Source: Phycicoccus endophyticus (GTDB lineage: Bacteria; Actinomycetota; Actinomycetes; Actinomycetales; Dermatophilaceae). Taken from it: 64,000 bases of DNA. The stretch spans positions 1-64,000 of the forward strand of contig NZ_JAANCN010000008.1 of the NCBI RefSeq assembly GCF_011326735.1, in the 5' to 3' direction. The notes under the pieces were generated by a model. The model was not told the origin of the DNA and made no database searches. It saw nothing but the letters and a program-made list of their open reading frames with translations. The translations under genes and the position numbers were made by a program. Positions 51,638 through 59,367 of the stretch are shown here, piece after piece; the first letter of the stretch is position 1, and each line of letters begins with the position of its first letter.

Positions 51638-52813
51638 TCAGTGCGCGAGACGCCTCCAGGCCAGCTGGGCGAGCAGCGCCGCGTGCTCGCCGAGACCGGA
51701 GTCGTCGAAGACGGCGTGCTCGGAGTGCATCGGACCGCTCTGCCCGTCCTCGGGCCGCACCCCGAGGAACACCAGGGTCCCGGGCACCTTCTCCAGCACG
51801 TAGGCGAAGTCCTCCGACGCCATCCCGGGGAAGGGCAGGCGGACCACCTGCTCCCCGTAGAGCTCGTCGAGCACGGCGAGCACCCACTCGGTCTCGGCGG
51901 GGTCGTTGACCGTCACCGGGTAGGACTCGACGTACTCGACCTCGACGGTGCACCCGTGTGCCTCGCCGACGGCGACGAGCTGGGCCGGCAGCTCACGGCG
52001 CACGAGGTCGAGAGTCTGCGGTGAGAGGGCCCGGATGTTCGCCTCGAGGCTCACGGCAGCGGCCAGCACGTTCCCGGCGGCGGAGTCCGAGGCGACCCGC
52101 GTCACGGACACGACCGCCGGGTCGGCCACGGGCACCCGACGGGCCACGAAGGACTGCACGGCGAGGACGACGTGCGCGGCCGCCGGCACCGGGTCGACCC
52201 CGTGGTGCGGGTAGGCGGCGTGCCCGCCGGTCCCGACGACACGCAGGCGCAGGGCGCTGACGCTCGCCATCATCGGCCCGGGGCGGGTCACCGCCTGGCC
52301 GCGGGGCGTCACGCAGTCCACGTGCACGGCGTACGCGGCGACGGGACGCTCGCCGGCGGCGTCGAGCACTCCCTCCTGCAGCATCAGCCGCCCTCCGGCC
52401 CAGCCCTCCTCACCGGGCTGGAACATGAACACGACCGTGCCCGGGAGCTCCTCCCGCCGGGCGGCGAGCAGCCGGGCGGCCCCGACGAGGCCGGCCATGT
52501 GGAGGTCGTGGCCGCACGCGTGCATCGCACCGTCGCTCGCGGCGAACTCCAGCCCGGTCCTCTCCTGGACCGGCAGGGCGTCCATGTCCGAGCGCAGGAG
52601 CACCACCGGGCCCGGCCGCCCGCCCCGCAGCACGGCCGTGACCGAGGTCAGGGCGCGCCCGGTGGTGACCTCCAGGCCGAGGCCGTCGAGCGCGGCGAGC
52701 AGCGCCGCCTGGGTACGCGGGAGGTCGAGCCCGACCTCGGCACAGGCGTGCAGCCGCCGGCGCAGTGCGACCAGGTCGGCACGCAGCGCCTCGTCGGCGA
52801 CGAGCGCCGTCAC
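51638..52813 (-). CDS. M20 family amidohydrolase/peptidase
   Basis: A 391-residue M20D-type metallopeptidase. LLRSDMDALPVQE, HACGHDLHMAGLVGAARLL and FQPGEEGWAGGR give the metal and catalytic residues; VSALRLRVVGTGGHAAYPHHGVDPV is the lid/dimerisation domain. Relatives cleave N-acyl amino acids, hippurate or carbamoyl amino acids. Its GTG overlaps the HyuA-like stop (GTGA), making it the last gene of the DUF917-HyuA-M20 operon. Confidence 0.9.
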   Translation of the reverse strand: MTALVADEALRADLVALRRRLHACAEVGLDLPRTQAALLAALDGLGLEVTTGRALTSVTAVLRGGRPGPVVLLRSDMDALPVQERTGLEFAASDGAMHACGHDLHMAGLVGAARLLAARREELPGTVVFMFQPGEEGWAGGRLMLQEGVLDAAGERPVAAYAVHVDCVTPRGQAVTRPGPMMASVSALRLRVVGTGGHAAYPHHGVDPVPAAAHVVLAVQSFVARRVPVADPAVVSVTRVASDSAAGNVLAAAVSLEANIRALSPQTLDLVRRELPAQLVAVGEAHGCTVEVEYVESYPVTVNDPAETEWVLAVLDELYGEQVVRLPFPGMASEDFAYVLEKVPGTLVFLGVRPEDGQSGPMHSEHAVFDDSGLGEHAALLAQLAWRRLAH

Positions 52814-54387
52814 CGGGCCTCGGCCCGCTCCCCGAGCCGGGCGAGGGGGCCGGCGGCCTTGACCGACACCTTGACCGTGGGGCGGTCGCTGTAGCTCACC
52901 GGCGTCTCCAGGACGTCGACGACCACGACCTCCAGGGGGTCCGCACCCGCCTGGATCGCCTTGGCGAGGGCGGCCTCGGAGACCTGGGCGATGGTCGCCT
53001 CGCGGTCCTCGAGCGGGGCGAGCTGGTCGGCCCGCCCACCGGCGAGCGAGATGGCCGCTCCCACGGCGTTGGCGACGTCGCCGTGGTCCGGGCGCACAAC
53101 CGGCCCGGCACCCGGCAGGTCGTCGGGCACGAGGAAGCCCCCACCGCCGACGACGACGAGCGGGAGGTCGGCGCGCCCGAGGGAGAGCCGCTCGACGGCC
53201 TCCTCGAGGAGGGTGTGCGCGCGCTCGAGCCCGGCGCGCAGCGCCGTCTCCGTCGCGGGGCGCTGCCGAGGCAGCGTGCGGCCGGCGACCGAGGCGCCCG
53301 CGAGCGCCGCCGCGTCGGTGAGCGTCGGCGTGGCGCCGCCGAAGAGGAGCGCCTCCGCCGAGATGCGGTAGCCCACCGAGCCCGGCCCGACGGCCCCGGA
53401 CCCCGGGTCGACCGTCGTCCCGCCGCCGACCCCCAGGCTGAGGACGTCGGGCATCCGGAAGTTCGTCCGCACCCCGCCGATCTCCCGGGGCAGGGTGGAC
53501 TCCCGGGGGAAGCCGTTGACCACGACGCCGAGGTCGGAGGTGGTGCCGCCGACGTCGATGACGATCGCGTTGTCGGCGCCCGAGAGGTAGGCCGCGCCGC
53601 GGATCGAGTTCGCCGGCCCCGACCCGATGGTGAGCACCGGGTACTGCGCGGCGTAGTCGAGGGACATCAGCGTGCCGTCGTTCTGGGCGAAGAACGTCGT
53701 CGCGTCCAGGCCCTCCTCGGCGACGACCGTGACGAGGGCCTCGGTGACCGAGCGCGCCACGCTGTAGAGGGCCGCGTTGAGGACCGTGGCGTTCTCGCGC
53801 TCGAGCAGGCCGGTCGGCCCGATGTCGTGGCTGAGGAAGACCCGGGCGTCCGGGCCCAGGTGCTCGCGCACCAGGTCGGCGACCTCGAGCTCCTGCTCCG
53901 GGGTCGAGGGGCTGAAGATGCCCGTCACGGCGACCGCGTCGACGTCCTGCAGGCCGTCGAGGAAGCGCAGGATGCCGTCGCGGTCCAGCGGGGTGATCGG
54001 GGTGCCGTCGACCATGTGCCCGCCACCGAGCATGGCCGACCCCGCGAGCACCAGGTCGGCGAGGTCGCGGGGCCACCCGAGCAGCGGGGGGTACTCCGTG
54101 GCCGCCGGCGCGCCGAGCCGGATGGTCGCCACCCGGTCCAGGTTCCGGCGCGCGACGATGGCGTTCGTCGCGTGCGTGGTGCCGAGCATCACCCGCGAGA
54201 CCCGTGAACGGTCCTCCTCGAGGACCGCGAGCACGTTGGCGATCCCGGCGCGGATGCCGCCGGTGACGTCCTCGGTCGTCGCCTGCTTGGTGTGAGCGAG
54301 CACCGTGCCGGCCGCGTCGATGACGACGGCGTCGGTGTTGGTGCCGCCGACGTCGACGCCGATGGACAGGTCGCGCGGCGCGGTCAT
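52810..54387 (-). CDS. Hydantoinase/oxoprolinase (HyuA-like) family protein
   Basis: A 525-residue protein: N-terminal hydantoinaseA/oxoprolinase fold with ATP motif IGVDVGGTNTDAVVIDAAG, LGTTHATNAIVARRNLDRV and FSPSTPEQELEVADLV; central NAIVIDVGGTTSDLGVVVNG and SLGVGGGTTVDPGSGAVGPG; GGGGFLVPDDL near the C-terminus. It is shorter than full HyuA (about 700) and no HyuB gene is present, as in the class associated with DUF917. It probably opens a cyclic imide at ATP cost. ATGA overlap with DUF917. Confidence 0.88.
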   Translation of the reverse strand: MTAPRDLSIGVDVGGTNTDAVVIDAAGTVLAHTKQATTEDVTGGIRAGIANVLAVLEEDRSRVSRVMLGTTHATNAIVARRNLDRVATIRLGAPAATEYPPLLGWPRDLADLVLAGSAMLGGGHMVDGTPITPLDRDGILRFLDGLQDVDAVAVTGIFSPSTPEQELEVADLVREHLGPDARVFLSHDIGPTGLLERENATVLNAALYSVARSVTEALVTVVAEEGLDATTFFAQNDGTLMSLDYAAQYPVLTIGSGPANSIRGAAYLSGADNAIVIDVGGTTSDLGVVVNGFPRESTLPREIGGVRTNFRMPDVLSLGVGGGTTVDPGSGAVGPGSVGYRISAEALLFGGATPTLTDAAALAGASVAGRTLPRQRPATETALRAGLERAHTLLEEAVERLSLGRADLPLVVVGGGGFLVPDDLPGAGPVVRPDHGDVANAVGAAISLAGGRADQLAPLEDREATIAQVSEAALAKAIQAGADPLEVVVVDVLETPVSYSDRPTVKVSVKAAGPLARLGERAEAR

Positions 54388-55481
54388 CGGTCGGCTCCTC
54401 CGAAGGGGGTGTACGGCAGGTCGTAGCCGAAGGCCCGGGGCCCGGCGAGCTCCAGGCCCCGGGGGGTGCGCCAGATGGGGTCGCAGGCCCAGGCGAGCAC
54501 CGAGACCCGCTGGCCGTAGCGCAGCATCTCGGTGGTGATCGCGTGCCCGGTCTCGGCGTCGATGATCGTCACGTTGTCCGGGACGCTGACGAGCACCTCG
54601 CCGTCCTCGAGGACGACGAGGTTCTCGTTCTGGATCTCCACCCGCTGCAGCCGGCCCCGGTCGGCCCCGGTGCCGGCGATGGTCACCGAGCCCCGGGAGA
54701 AGCCCCCGACGGTGCGCCGGTCGAGGTCGGTGATCTTGCCGGTGAGCAGGATGGACCCGCCGAGCTCGTCGGCGACGGCGGCGACCGGGTCGGACGAGGA
54801 GAGCAGGGCGTGCCCGACCCGGATGGCGGCGCCCACGGTGCCCTCGACGACCGCGCCGCGGGCGGTCTCGGCCGTCATCGGGTAGTGCACACCGAGGCAG
54901 ATCGAGCCGCTGGCGACGGTCAGGGCCCGGGCGTGCCGCTCGAGCCAGTGCAGGTCGACCGTCTTGATGACCGAGACGTTGCCGACGACGTCGCTGAGGA
55001 CGGAGAACTCGCACGGCACCCCGGCGACGTTCATCGCCACCATCGCGGCATCGGGGAAGGCCCGCCCCATCCCGTCGGCGTCGAGGAGCTTCAGCCCGAG
55101 GCGCGAGGCCCAACCGACCGGTCCCACGCCGTTGCTGCCGCCGATCTCGGCGGCCATGAGGGTCGTGATCGGTCGGCCCGCGGCGGCCTCGGCCTCCCGG
55201 ACGAGCAGCTCGATCTGGCCGCTCGAGGAGAGCATCTCGATCCCGACGGTGGGTGCGCCGATCCCCGACATGAGGATCACGAGGTCCTCGGGGCCGAGGT
55301 CGTCGACGGACACCAGCGGCACCGGCCCGTTCGCGCGCAGGGCCTCCTCGGCGACGATCTGCGAGGTGTAGACCGCGCCACCGCCTCCGGTACCGAAGAT
55401 GGCGGTGCCCGCGGCGAGGGCCGCGACGTCGGGGGCCGCGACCGTGTCCTGGGCAGGCGCGGTGGTGGTGGGCGAGGGCAT
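54384..55481 (-). CDS. DUF917 / S-methyl-thiohydantoin desulfurase-like protein
   Basis: A 365-residue DUF917 (S-Me-THD) protein: AAGTAIFGTGGGGAVYTSQIV, LMSGIGAPTVGIEM, LMAAEIGGSNGVGPVGWAS, LLDADGMGRAFPD, and DPIWRTPRGLELAGPRAFGYD at the C-terminus. The family is named for a desulfurase acting on S-methyl-thiohydantoin in ergothioneine breakdown; most members are uncharacterised and cluster with HyuA-like genes. ATG at 55481 is preferred because the predicted transcript starts just before it; a GTG at 55490 and an ATG at 55493 are alternatives. Confidence 0.85.
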   Translation of the reverse strand: MPSPTTTAPAQDTVAAPDVAALAAGTAIFGTGGGGAVYTSQIVAEEALRANGPVPLVSVDDLGPEDLVILMSGIGAPTVGIEMLSSSGQIELLVREAEAAAGRPITTLMAAEIGGSNGVGPVGWASRLGLKLLDADGMGRAFPDAAMVAMNVAGVPCEFSVLSDVVGNVSVIKTVDLHWLERHARALTVASGSICLGVHYPMTAETARGAVVEGTVGAAIRVGHALLSSSDPVAAVADELGGSILLTGKITDLDRRTVGGFSRGSVTIAGTGADRGRLQRVEIQNENLVVLEDGEVLVSVPDNVTIIDAETGHAITTEMLRYGQRVSVLAWACDPIWRTPRGLELAGPRAFGYDLPYTPFGGADR

Positions 55482-55490
55482 GGCTCTCAC

Positions 55491-55563
55491 CATATGGCGG
55501 GCCCCCACCGGCACCTATGGTCCGAGGGTCCAGAGAATCTGGTCATACTGTGCCGGTGGCACA
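55491..55563 (-). promoter_or_regulatory. Operator and DUF917 promoter region (site c)
   Basis: TGTGCC-GGT-GGCACA at 55549-55563 is a perfect inverted repeat that contains the likely GTG start (55550) of the divergent PucR-type gene. CAGAGAATC at 55531-55539 lies 9 nt from it, exactly as at site d near 63880. For DUF917 on the minus strand, CATAGG, a 17-bp spacer and CATATG (55496-55491) form a weak promoter giving an almost leaderless mRNA. Confidence 0.55.
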
Positions 55564-57040
55564 ACTGACGATCACGGACATCGTCGCCCAGGGCGACCGG
55601 CTCGGCCTGCAGCACTGCGCCGGCCCGGTCGACGAGCGCGCCGTGGCCCGGGTCGACGTCGCCTCGCTCGAGCTGGTGGGGACGGTGCCCGCCGGGACCC
55701 TCGTCCTCGTCCCGGGCGAGGAGCACCCGCCTCCCTACCGGCTCGACGTGGCCCTGCGCCAGGCCAGTGCGCGCGGCGTCGCCGGTCTCGTGTTCACGAC
55801 CGCGCTGACCCTGCCCGACACGGCCGCCGCCCTGGCACGGCGCGGCGGCGTCCCGGTCCTCGCCGCGCCCGGCGCCCGCGCCGCCGACCTCGCCCTCGTC
55901 GTCGACCGGCTGCTCGCGGGCGGGGCGTCCGAGGCGATGATGCGCGCGAGCGACGCCGTCGCGCGGGCCACCGCGGTGGCCGCCGAGGCCGACAGCACGC
56001 CGGAGAGCATCCTCGCCGCCGCCAGCCGCACCCTGGGCTGCGAGATCGAGCTCGTCGAGGACCCCGCGGTCACCTGGACGGCACCGGACGCCGTGTGCGT
56101 CGGCGAGGTCCCCATCGGCCGGCTCACCGGCGCCGGGAGCGACCCGGCGGCCACGGTCGCGCTCCCGGTCGTCGCGTCGCTGATGTCGCGGGCCGCCCAG
56201 CGCCGGATGAGCGACCGGTTCGCGCCGACGCAGTCGCGCGCCGACCTCATCGTCGAGCTCGTCCTCGCGGAGTCCTCGCGGGTCGAGGGGTTCGTTGGCC
56301 AGGCCGCCATGCTCGGCCTGCCGCTGCAGCTCTCGCACGTCGCCGCCTGGCTCACCCCCACCGGGGTGGCCAACCCGGTCGCCCGCGCCCCACGCAGCGC
56401 CCAGCCCGCGCTGGAGCTGTTCGCCCTCCGGCTCGTCGAGAGCCGCCCGGAGATGTGGCACGTCGCGTTCGTCCAGGACGACCTCATCCTCGTGAGCACC
56501 GAGGAGCACGGTGCGGGCGACCACCAGCGGCGGCTGCGCGAGGTGGCCGTCCGCATCCAGGAGTACGCACGCACCCTGACCGGGCACGGGTGGGAGTACA
56601 CCCTGGGCCTCGGGACGCCCCAGACCGGCGCCACCGGGTTGCGTTCCTCGGCCGCCGAGGCGCGGATCGCCGCGGAGTCGGCCATCGCCGCCGGCCGGGT
56701 CGGCGGCGTCGAGCTCACCGACGTGACCGGGCTGCGGCGGGTGCTGCTCGACGTCTACGCCTCTCCGACGAGCCGCAGCCTCCTCGCGGACATCCTGGCG
56801 CCGCTGGACGCCCTGGGCCCGGAGCGTGCGCAGGTCTCGGTGCAGACGCTGCTCGCCTACCTCGCACACCGCAACTCGCTCGCGCAGGCGGGGCGGGAGC
56901 TGAACCTGCACCCGAACGCCGTCGGCTACCGGCTCAAGCGGGTCCGCGAGACCCTCCAGCTCGACCTCGACGACCCGGACACCCGGTTCGCCGTGGAGCT
57001 GGCCTGCCGGGTGCGGCTGCTCGGCGCCAGCCGGCGCTGA
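55550..57040 (+). CDS. PucR-family transcriptional regulator
   Basis: A 496-residue PucR-type regulator: N-terminal PucR domain (VPVAQLTITDIVAQGDRLGL, GTVPAGTLVLVPGEE, ALRQASARGVAGLVF), a GAF-like/CdaR middle, and a C-terminal HTH_30 (SLAQAGRELNLHPNAVGYRL, about 445-465). Starts GTG 55550 or 55556 lie inside or beside the palindromic operator, consistent with autoregulation; an in-frame ATG at 55517 has no ribosome-binding site. It is divergent from the DUF917-HyuA-M20 operon and convergent with the ABC importer operon. Confidence 0.87.
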   Translation: MPVAQLTITDIVAQGDRLGLQHCAGPVDERAVARVDVASLELVGTVPAGTLVLVPGEEHPPPYRLDVALRQASARGVAGLVFTTALTLPDTAAALARRGGVPVLAAPGARAADLALVVDRLLAGGASEAMMRASDAVARATAVAAEADSTPESILAAASRTLGCEIELVEDPAVTWTAPDAVCVGEVPIGRLTGAGSDPAATVALPVVASLMSRAAQRRMSDRFAPTQSRADLIVELVLAESSRVEGFVGQAAMLGLPLQLSHVAAWLTPTGVANPVARAPRSAQPALELFALRLVESRPEMWHVAFVQDDLILVSTEEHGAGDHQRRLREVAVRIQEYARTLTGHGWEYTLGLGTPQTGATGLRSSAAEARIAAESAIAAGRVGGVELTDVTGLRRVLLDVYASPTSRSLLADILAPLDALGPERAQVSVQTLLAYLAHRNSLAQAGRELNLHPNAVGYRLKRVRETLQLDLDDPDTRFAVELACRVRLLGASRR

Positions 57041-57043
57041 GGG

Positions 57044-57673
57044 TCAGCGCACCGCCCGCATCCGGGCCGCCAGCGCGCGGTTGGCGTACGGGCCGGACCC
57101 CTCGAGGGCCGCGAGGATGCGCCCGCGGACCTCCTCGGGCTTGTCCTGGCTCATCTTCTCCTTGGTGACTACCCGGGTGACCCGCAGCCGGAAGCCGACG
57201 GTGCCGTGGACGAGCCGGTCGGCGTAGGCGGCGTTCTCGGCGCTCGCGCGCAGCAGGAACGGGTTGGGCAGGGGCGCCTCGAAGTGCGCGACGAGCCGGT
57301 CGAGGACGACCAGGTTCTCCTCGTCGGTGAGGATCTCGGGAACGCCGTAGAGGTGGGCCGTGGCGAAGTTCCACGTCGGCACGCCGGTGGGCAGGTCGTA
57401 CCAGCTCGGGGAGATGTAGCCGCTGGGTCCGTAGACGACGACGCACAGCTCCTGGGTGCCGAGCCGGTGGGCCACCTCGTCCGGGCGCCCCACGTGGCTG
57501 ACGAGGACGAGCTGGTCCGGGTCCTCGTCCGGCTCGACGAGGAACGGGTAGTGCGAGACCACGGGCCCGGCGCCGTCGGCCCCGTTGGACACCATGGTCG
57601 CCCAGGGGTGCTCACGCACGAGATCGGCCGCCCAGCGCGGGCCTCCGCCGACGTAGTCGGGGTTGTCACGCAT
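57044..57673 (-). CDS. PaiB-like FMN-binding protein
   Basis: A 209-residue split-barrel protein of the PaiB/FMN-binding negative regulator family: AADLVREHPWATMVSNGADG, LVSHVGRPDEVA, YISPSWYDLPTGVPTWNFAT, and the C-terminal KEKMSQDKPEE motif. B. subtilis PaiB affects sporulation and protease genes, but relatives are probably FMN-dependent enzymes. Its start overlaps the alpha/beta hydrolase stop by 8 nt; it is the last gene of the importer operon. Confidence 0.87.
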   Translation of the reverse strand: MRDNPDYVGGGPRWAADLVREHPWATMVSNGADGAGPVVSHYPFLVEPDEDPDQLVLVSHVGRPDEVAHRLGTQELCVVVYGPSGYISPSWYDLPTGVPTWNFATAHLYGVPEILTDEENLVVLDRLVAHFEAPLPNPFLLRASAENAAYADRLVHGTVGFRLRVTRVVTKEKMSQDKPEEVRGRILAALEGSGPYANRALAARMRAVR

Positions 57674-58532
57674 CCTCGCTCCGTTCCGCGCGGGTCGCCG
57701 TGCGCACGAAGGCGCGCACGAAGTCGGGCCACAGCGGCCGCGGGATGTCGTGGCCCATCTCCTCGTAGATGTGCACCTCGGCCTGGGGCAGGATCTCGGC
57801 GAGGGCCACGGCGGCCCGCCAGTGCAGGCTCTGGTCGCCGCGCCCGTGGATGACCAGGGCCGGCACCCGCACCGCGCGCAGCTGCTCGCGGCGCTCCAGC
57901 GGGCCGCGCAGGAGCGCGTTCCACTGCCGCACGAGTCCGTCGGGCCGGTAGCGACGCTCGTAGTAGCGCCCGGCGAGGGCCGCCGACTCCTCGGCGTCGA
58001 AGGGGAAGCCGGGTGAGGCGTAGCGCCGCTGGCCCCCGACGAACATCTCGACGTAGGCGTCCTTGTCCAGCAGCTCCGGCGCCGTGGTCACCGGCCGGCC
58101 GTCGCCGCGCCGGCTGGCGAGGAACTCCGGCTCGCTCGAGGGAGAGGTCGACATCAGCCCCAGGCTGGCGACGCGCTCGGGGTGCTCGATCGCCACGAGC
58201 TGGACGATGTAGCCGCCCATCGACATGCCGGCGAGGTGGGCGCGCTGGATCCCCAGGTGGTCCAGCAGGGCCACGACGTCCCCGGCCATGTCGGAGAGGT
58301 CGTAGGTCGCCGCCAGGTCGCTCGGGCCGCCGGTCTGCTGGGACAGGCCGACGTCCCGGTTGTCGGGCCGCACGACGAAGAACCCGGCCGCGGTCAGCTG
58401 CCCGACGAGGTCGTCGTGCCAGCCGATGAGCTGGGCTCCACCGCCGTGGACGAGCACGAGCGGCCGCCCGCTCGGGTCGCCGTCGGTCTCGTAGTACACC
58501 TCGACGCCGTCGGGCGTCCTCAGGCTGGGCAT
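57666..58532 (-). CDS. Alpha/beta hydrolase
   Basis: A 288-residue alpha/beta hydrolase with LVHGGGAQLIGWHDDLV (oxyanion region), the nucleophile elbow LAGMSMGGYIVQL, an Asp in LVIHGRGDQSLHW and the catalytic His in YEEMGHDIP. The DNRDVGLSQQTGG segment is typical of the epoxide-hydrolase/aclacinomycin-methylesterase-like subgroup. It sits downstream of the importer ATPase, so it may act on the imported ester or amide. Confidence 0.9.
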   Translation of the reverse strand: MPSLRTPDGVEVYYETDGDPSGRPLVLVHGGGAQLIGWHDDLVGQLTAAGFFVVRPDNRDVGLSQQTGGPSDLAATYDLSDMAGDVVALLDHLGIQRAHLAGMSMGGYIVQLVAIEHPERVASLGLMSTSPSSEPEFLASRRGDGRPVTTAPELLDKDAYVEMFVGGQRRYASPGFPFDAEESAALAGRYYERRYRPDGLVRQWNALLRGPLERREQLRAVRVPALVIHGRGDQSLHWRAAVALAEILPQAEVHIYEEMGHDIPRPLWPDFVRAFVRTATRAERSEDA

Positions 58533-58578
58533 CGGCAGTCCTCCAGGGGGTCGCGGGCCGGTCGGCCGGGCGGGTGGC

Positions 58579-59367
58579 TCACAGGTCCTCCAGGTCGAGC
58601 GGGCGGCCCATGACGGGGATCGAGCGCAGCAGCTCGCGGGTGTAGGGGTCGGCCGGGTCCTCGAGCACCGCGTCCGTCGGGCCGTGCTCGACGATGCGGC
58701 CCTGGCGCATGACGCTCACCTCGTCGCTGACGTACCGCACGACGGCCAGGTTGTGGGAGATGAACAGCATCGTCAGCCGCAGCTCGGCCTGCAGCTCGCG
58801 CAGGAGGTTGAGCACGACGCCCTGGACGCTCACGTCGAGCGCGGAGGTGATCTCGTCCGCGACGAGGACCGCCGGCTCGGCCGCCAGGGCGCGGGCGATG
58901 GTGAGCCGCTGGCGCTGCCCGCCGGAGAACCGGGCGGGCCGGTCCCCGGCCCGGGCGGGGTCGACGTGGACCAGCTCGAGCAGCTCACGGACCCGCGCCT
59001 CCCGGTCGGCCCGGTTCGGGGAGCGTCCGCTCGCGAGGAGACCCTCGGCCACCGAGGCCCCGACCGGCATCCGGGGGTCGAGGGCGGCCAGCGGGTCCTG
59101 GAAGACCATCTGCACCAGTCGGCGGGCGAGCCGTGCCTCGCGCGAGCGGGCGGTGAGGTCGACGCCGTCGAGGCGCACGGAGCCGGCGTCGGCCCGTTCG
59201 AGCCCGACGGCGACGCGGGCGATCGTCGACTTGCCCGACCCGGACTCGCCGACGAGCCCGAGCGTCGTGCCCGAGCGGACCACGAGGGAGGCGTCGTCGA
59301 CGGCGGTCTGGAGGCTGCGCCCGTGGCCGAAGCGCACCGTGACGTGGTCGAACTCGAGCTCGCTCAC
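58579..59367 (-). CDS. Oligopeptide-type ABC transporter ATP-binding protein (DppF/OppF-like)
   Basis: A 262-residue ATPase with Walker A VGESGSGKST, Q-loop VFQDPLAALDPRM, signature FSGGQRQR, Walker B VLVADEITSALD and the H-loop ISHNLAVV, ending in the OppF-type DPADPYTRELLRSIP tail. It pairs with the ATPase half of the upstream fused protein. GTG start overlaps that gene's stop (GTGA). Confidence 0.92.
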   Translation of the reverse strand: MSELEFDHVTVRFGHGRSLQTAVDDASLVVRSGTTLGLVGESGSGKSTIARVAVGLERADAGSVRLDGVDLTARSREARLARRLVQMVFQDPLAALDPRMPVGASVAEGLLASGRSPNRADREARVRELLELVHVDPARAGDRPARFSGGQRQRLTIARALAAEPAVLVADEITSALDVSVQGVVLNLLRELQAELRLTMLFISHNLAVVRYVSDEVSVMRQGRIVEHGPTDAVLEDPADPYTRELLRSIPVMGRPLDLEDL

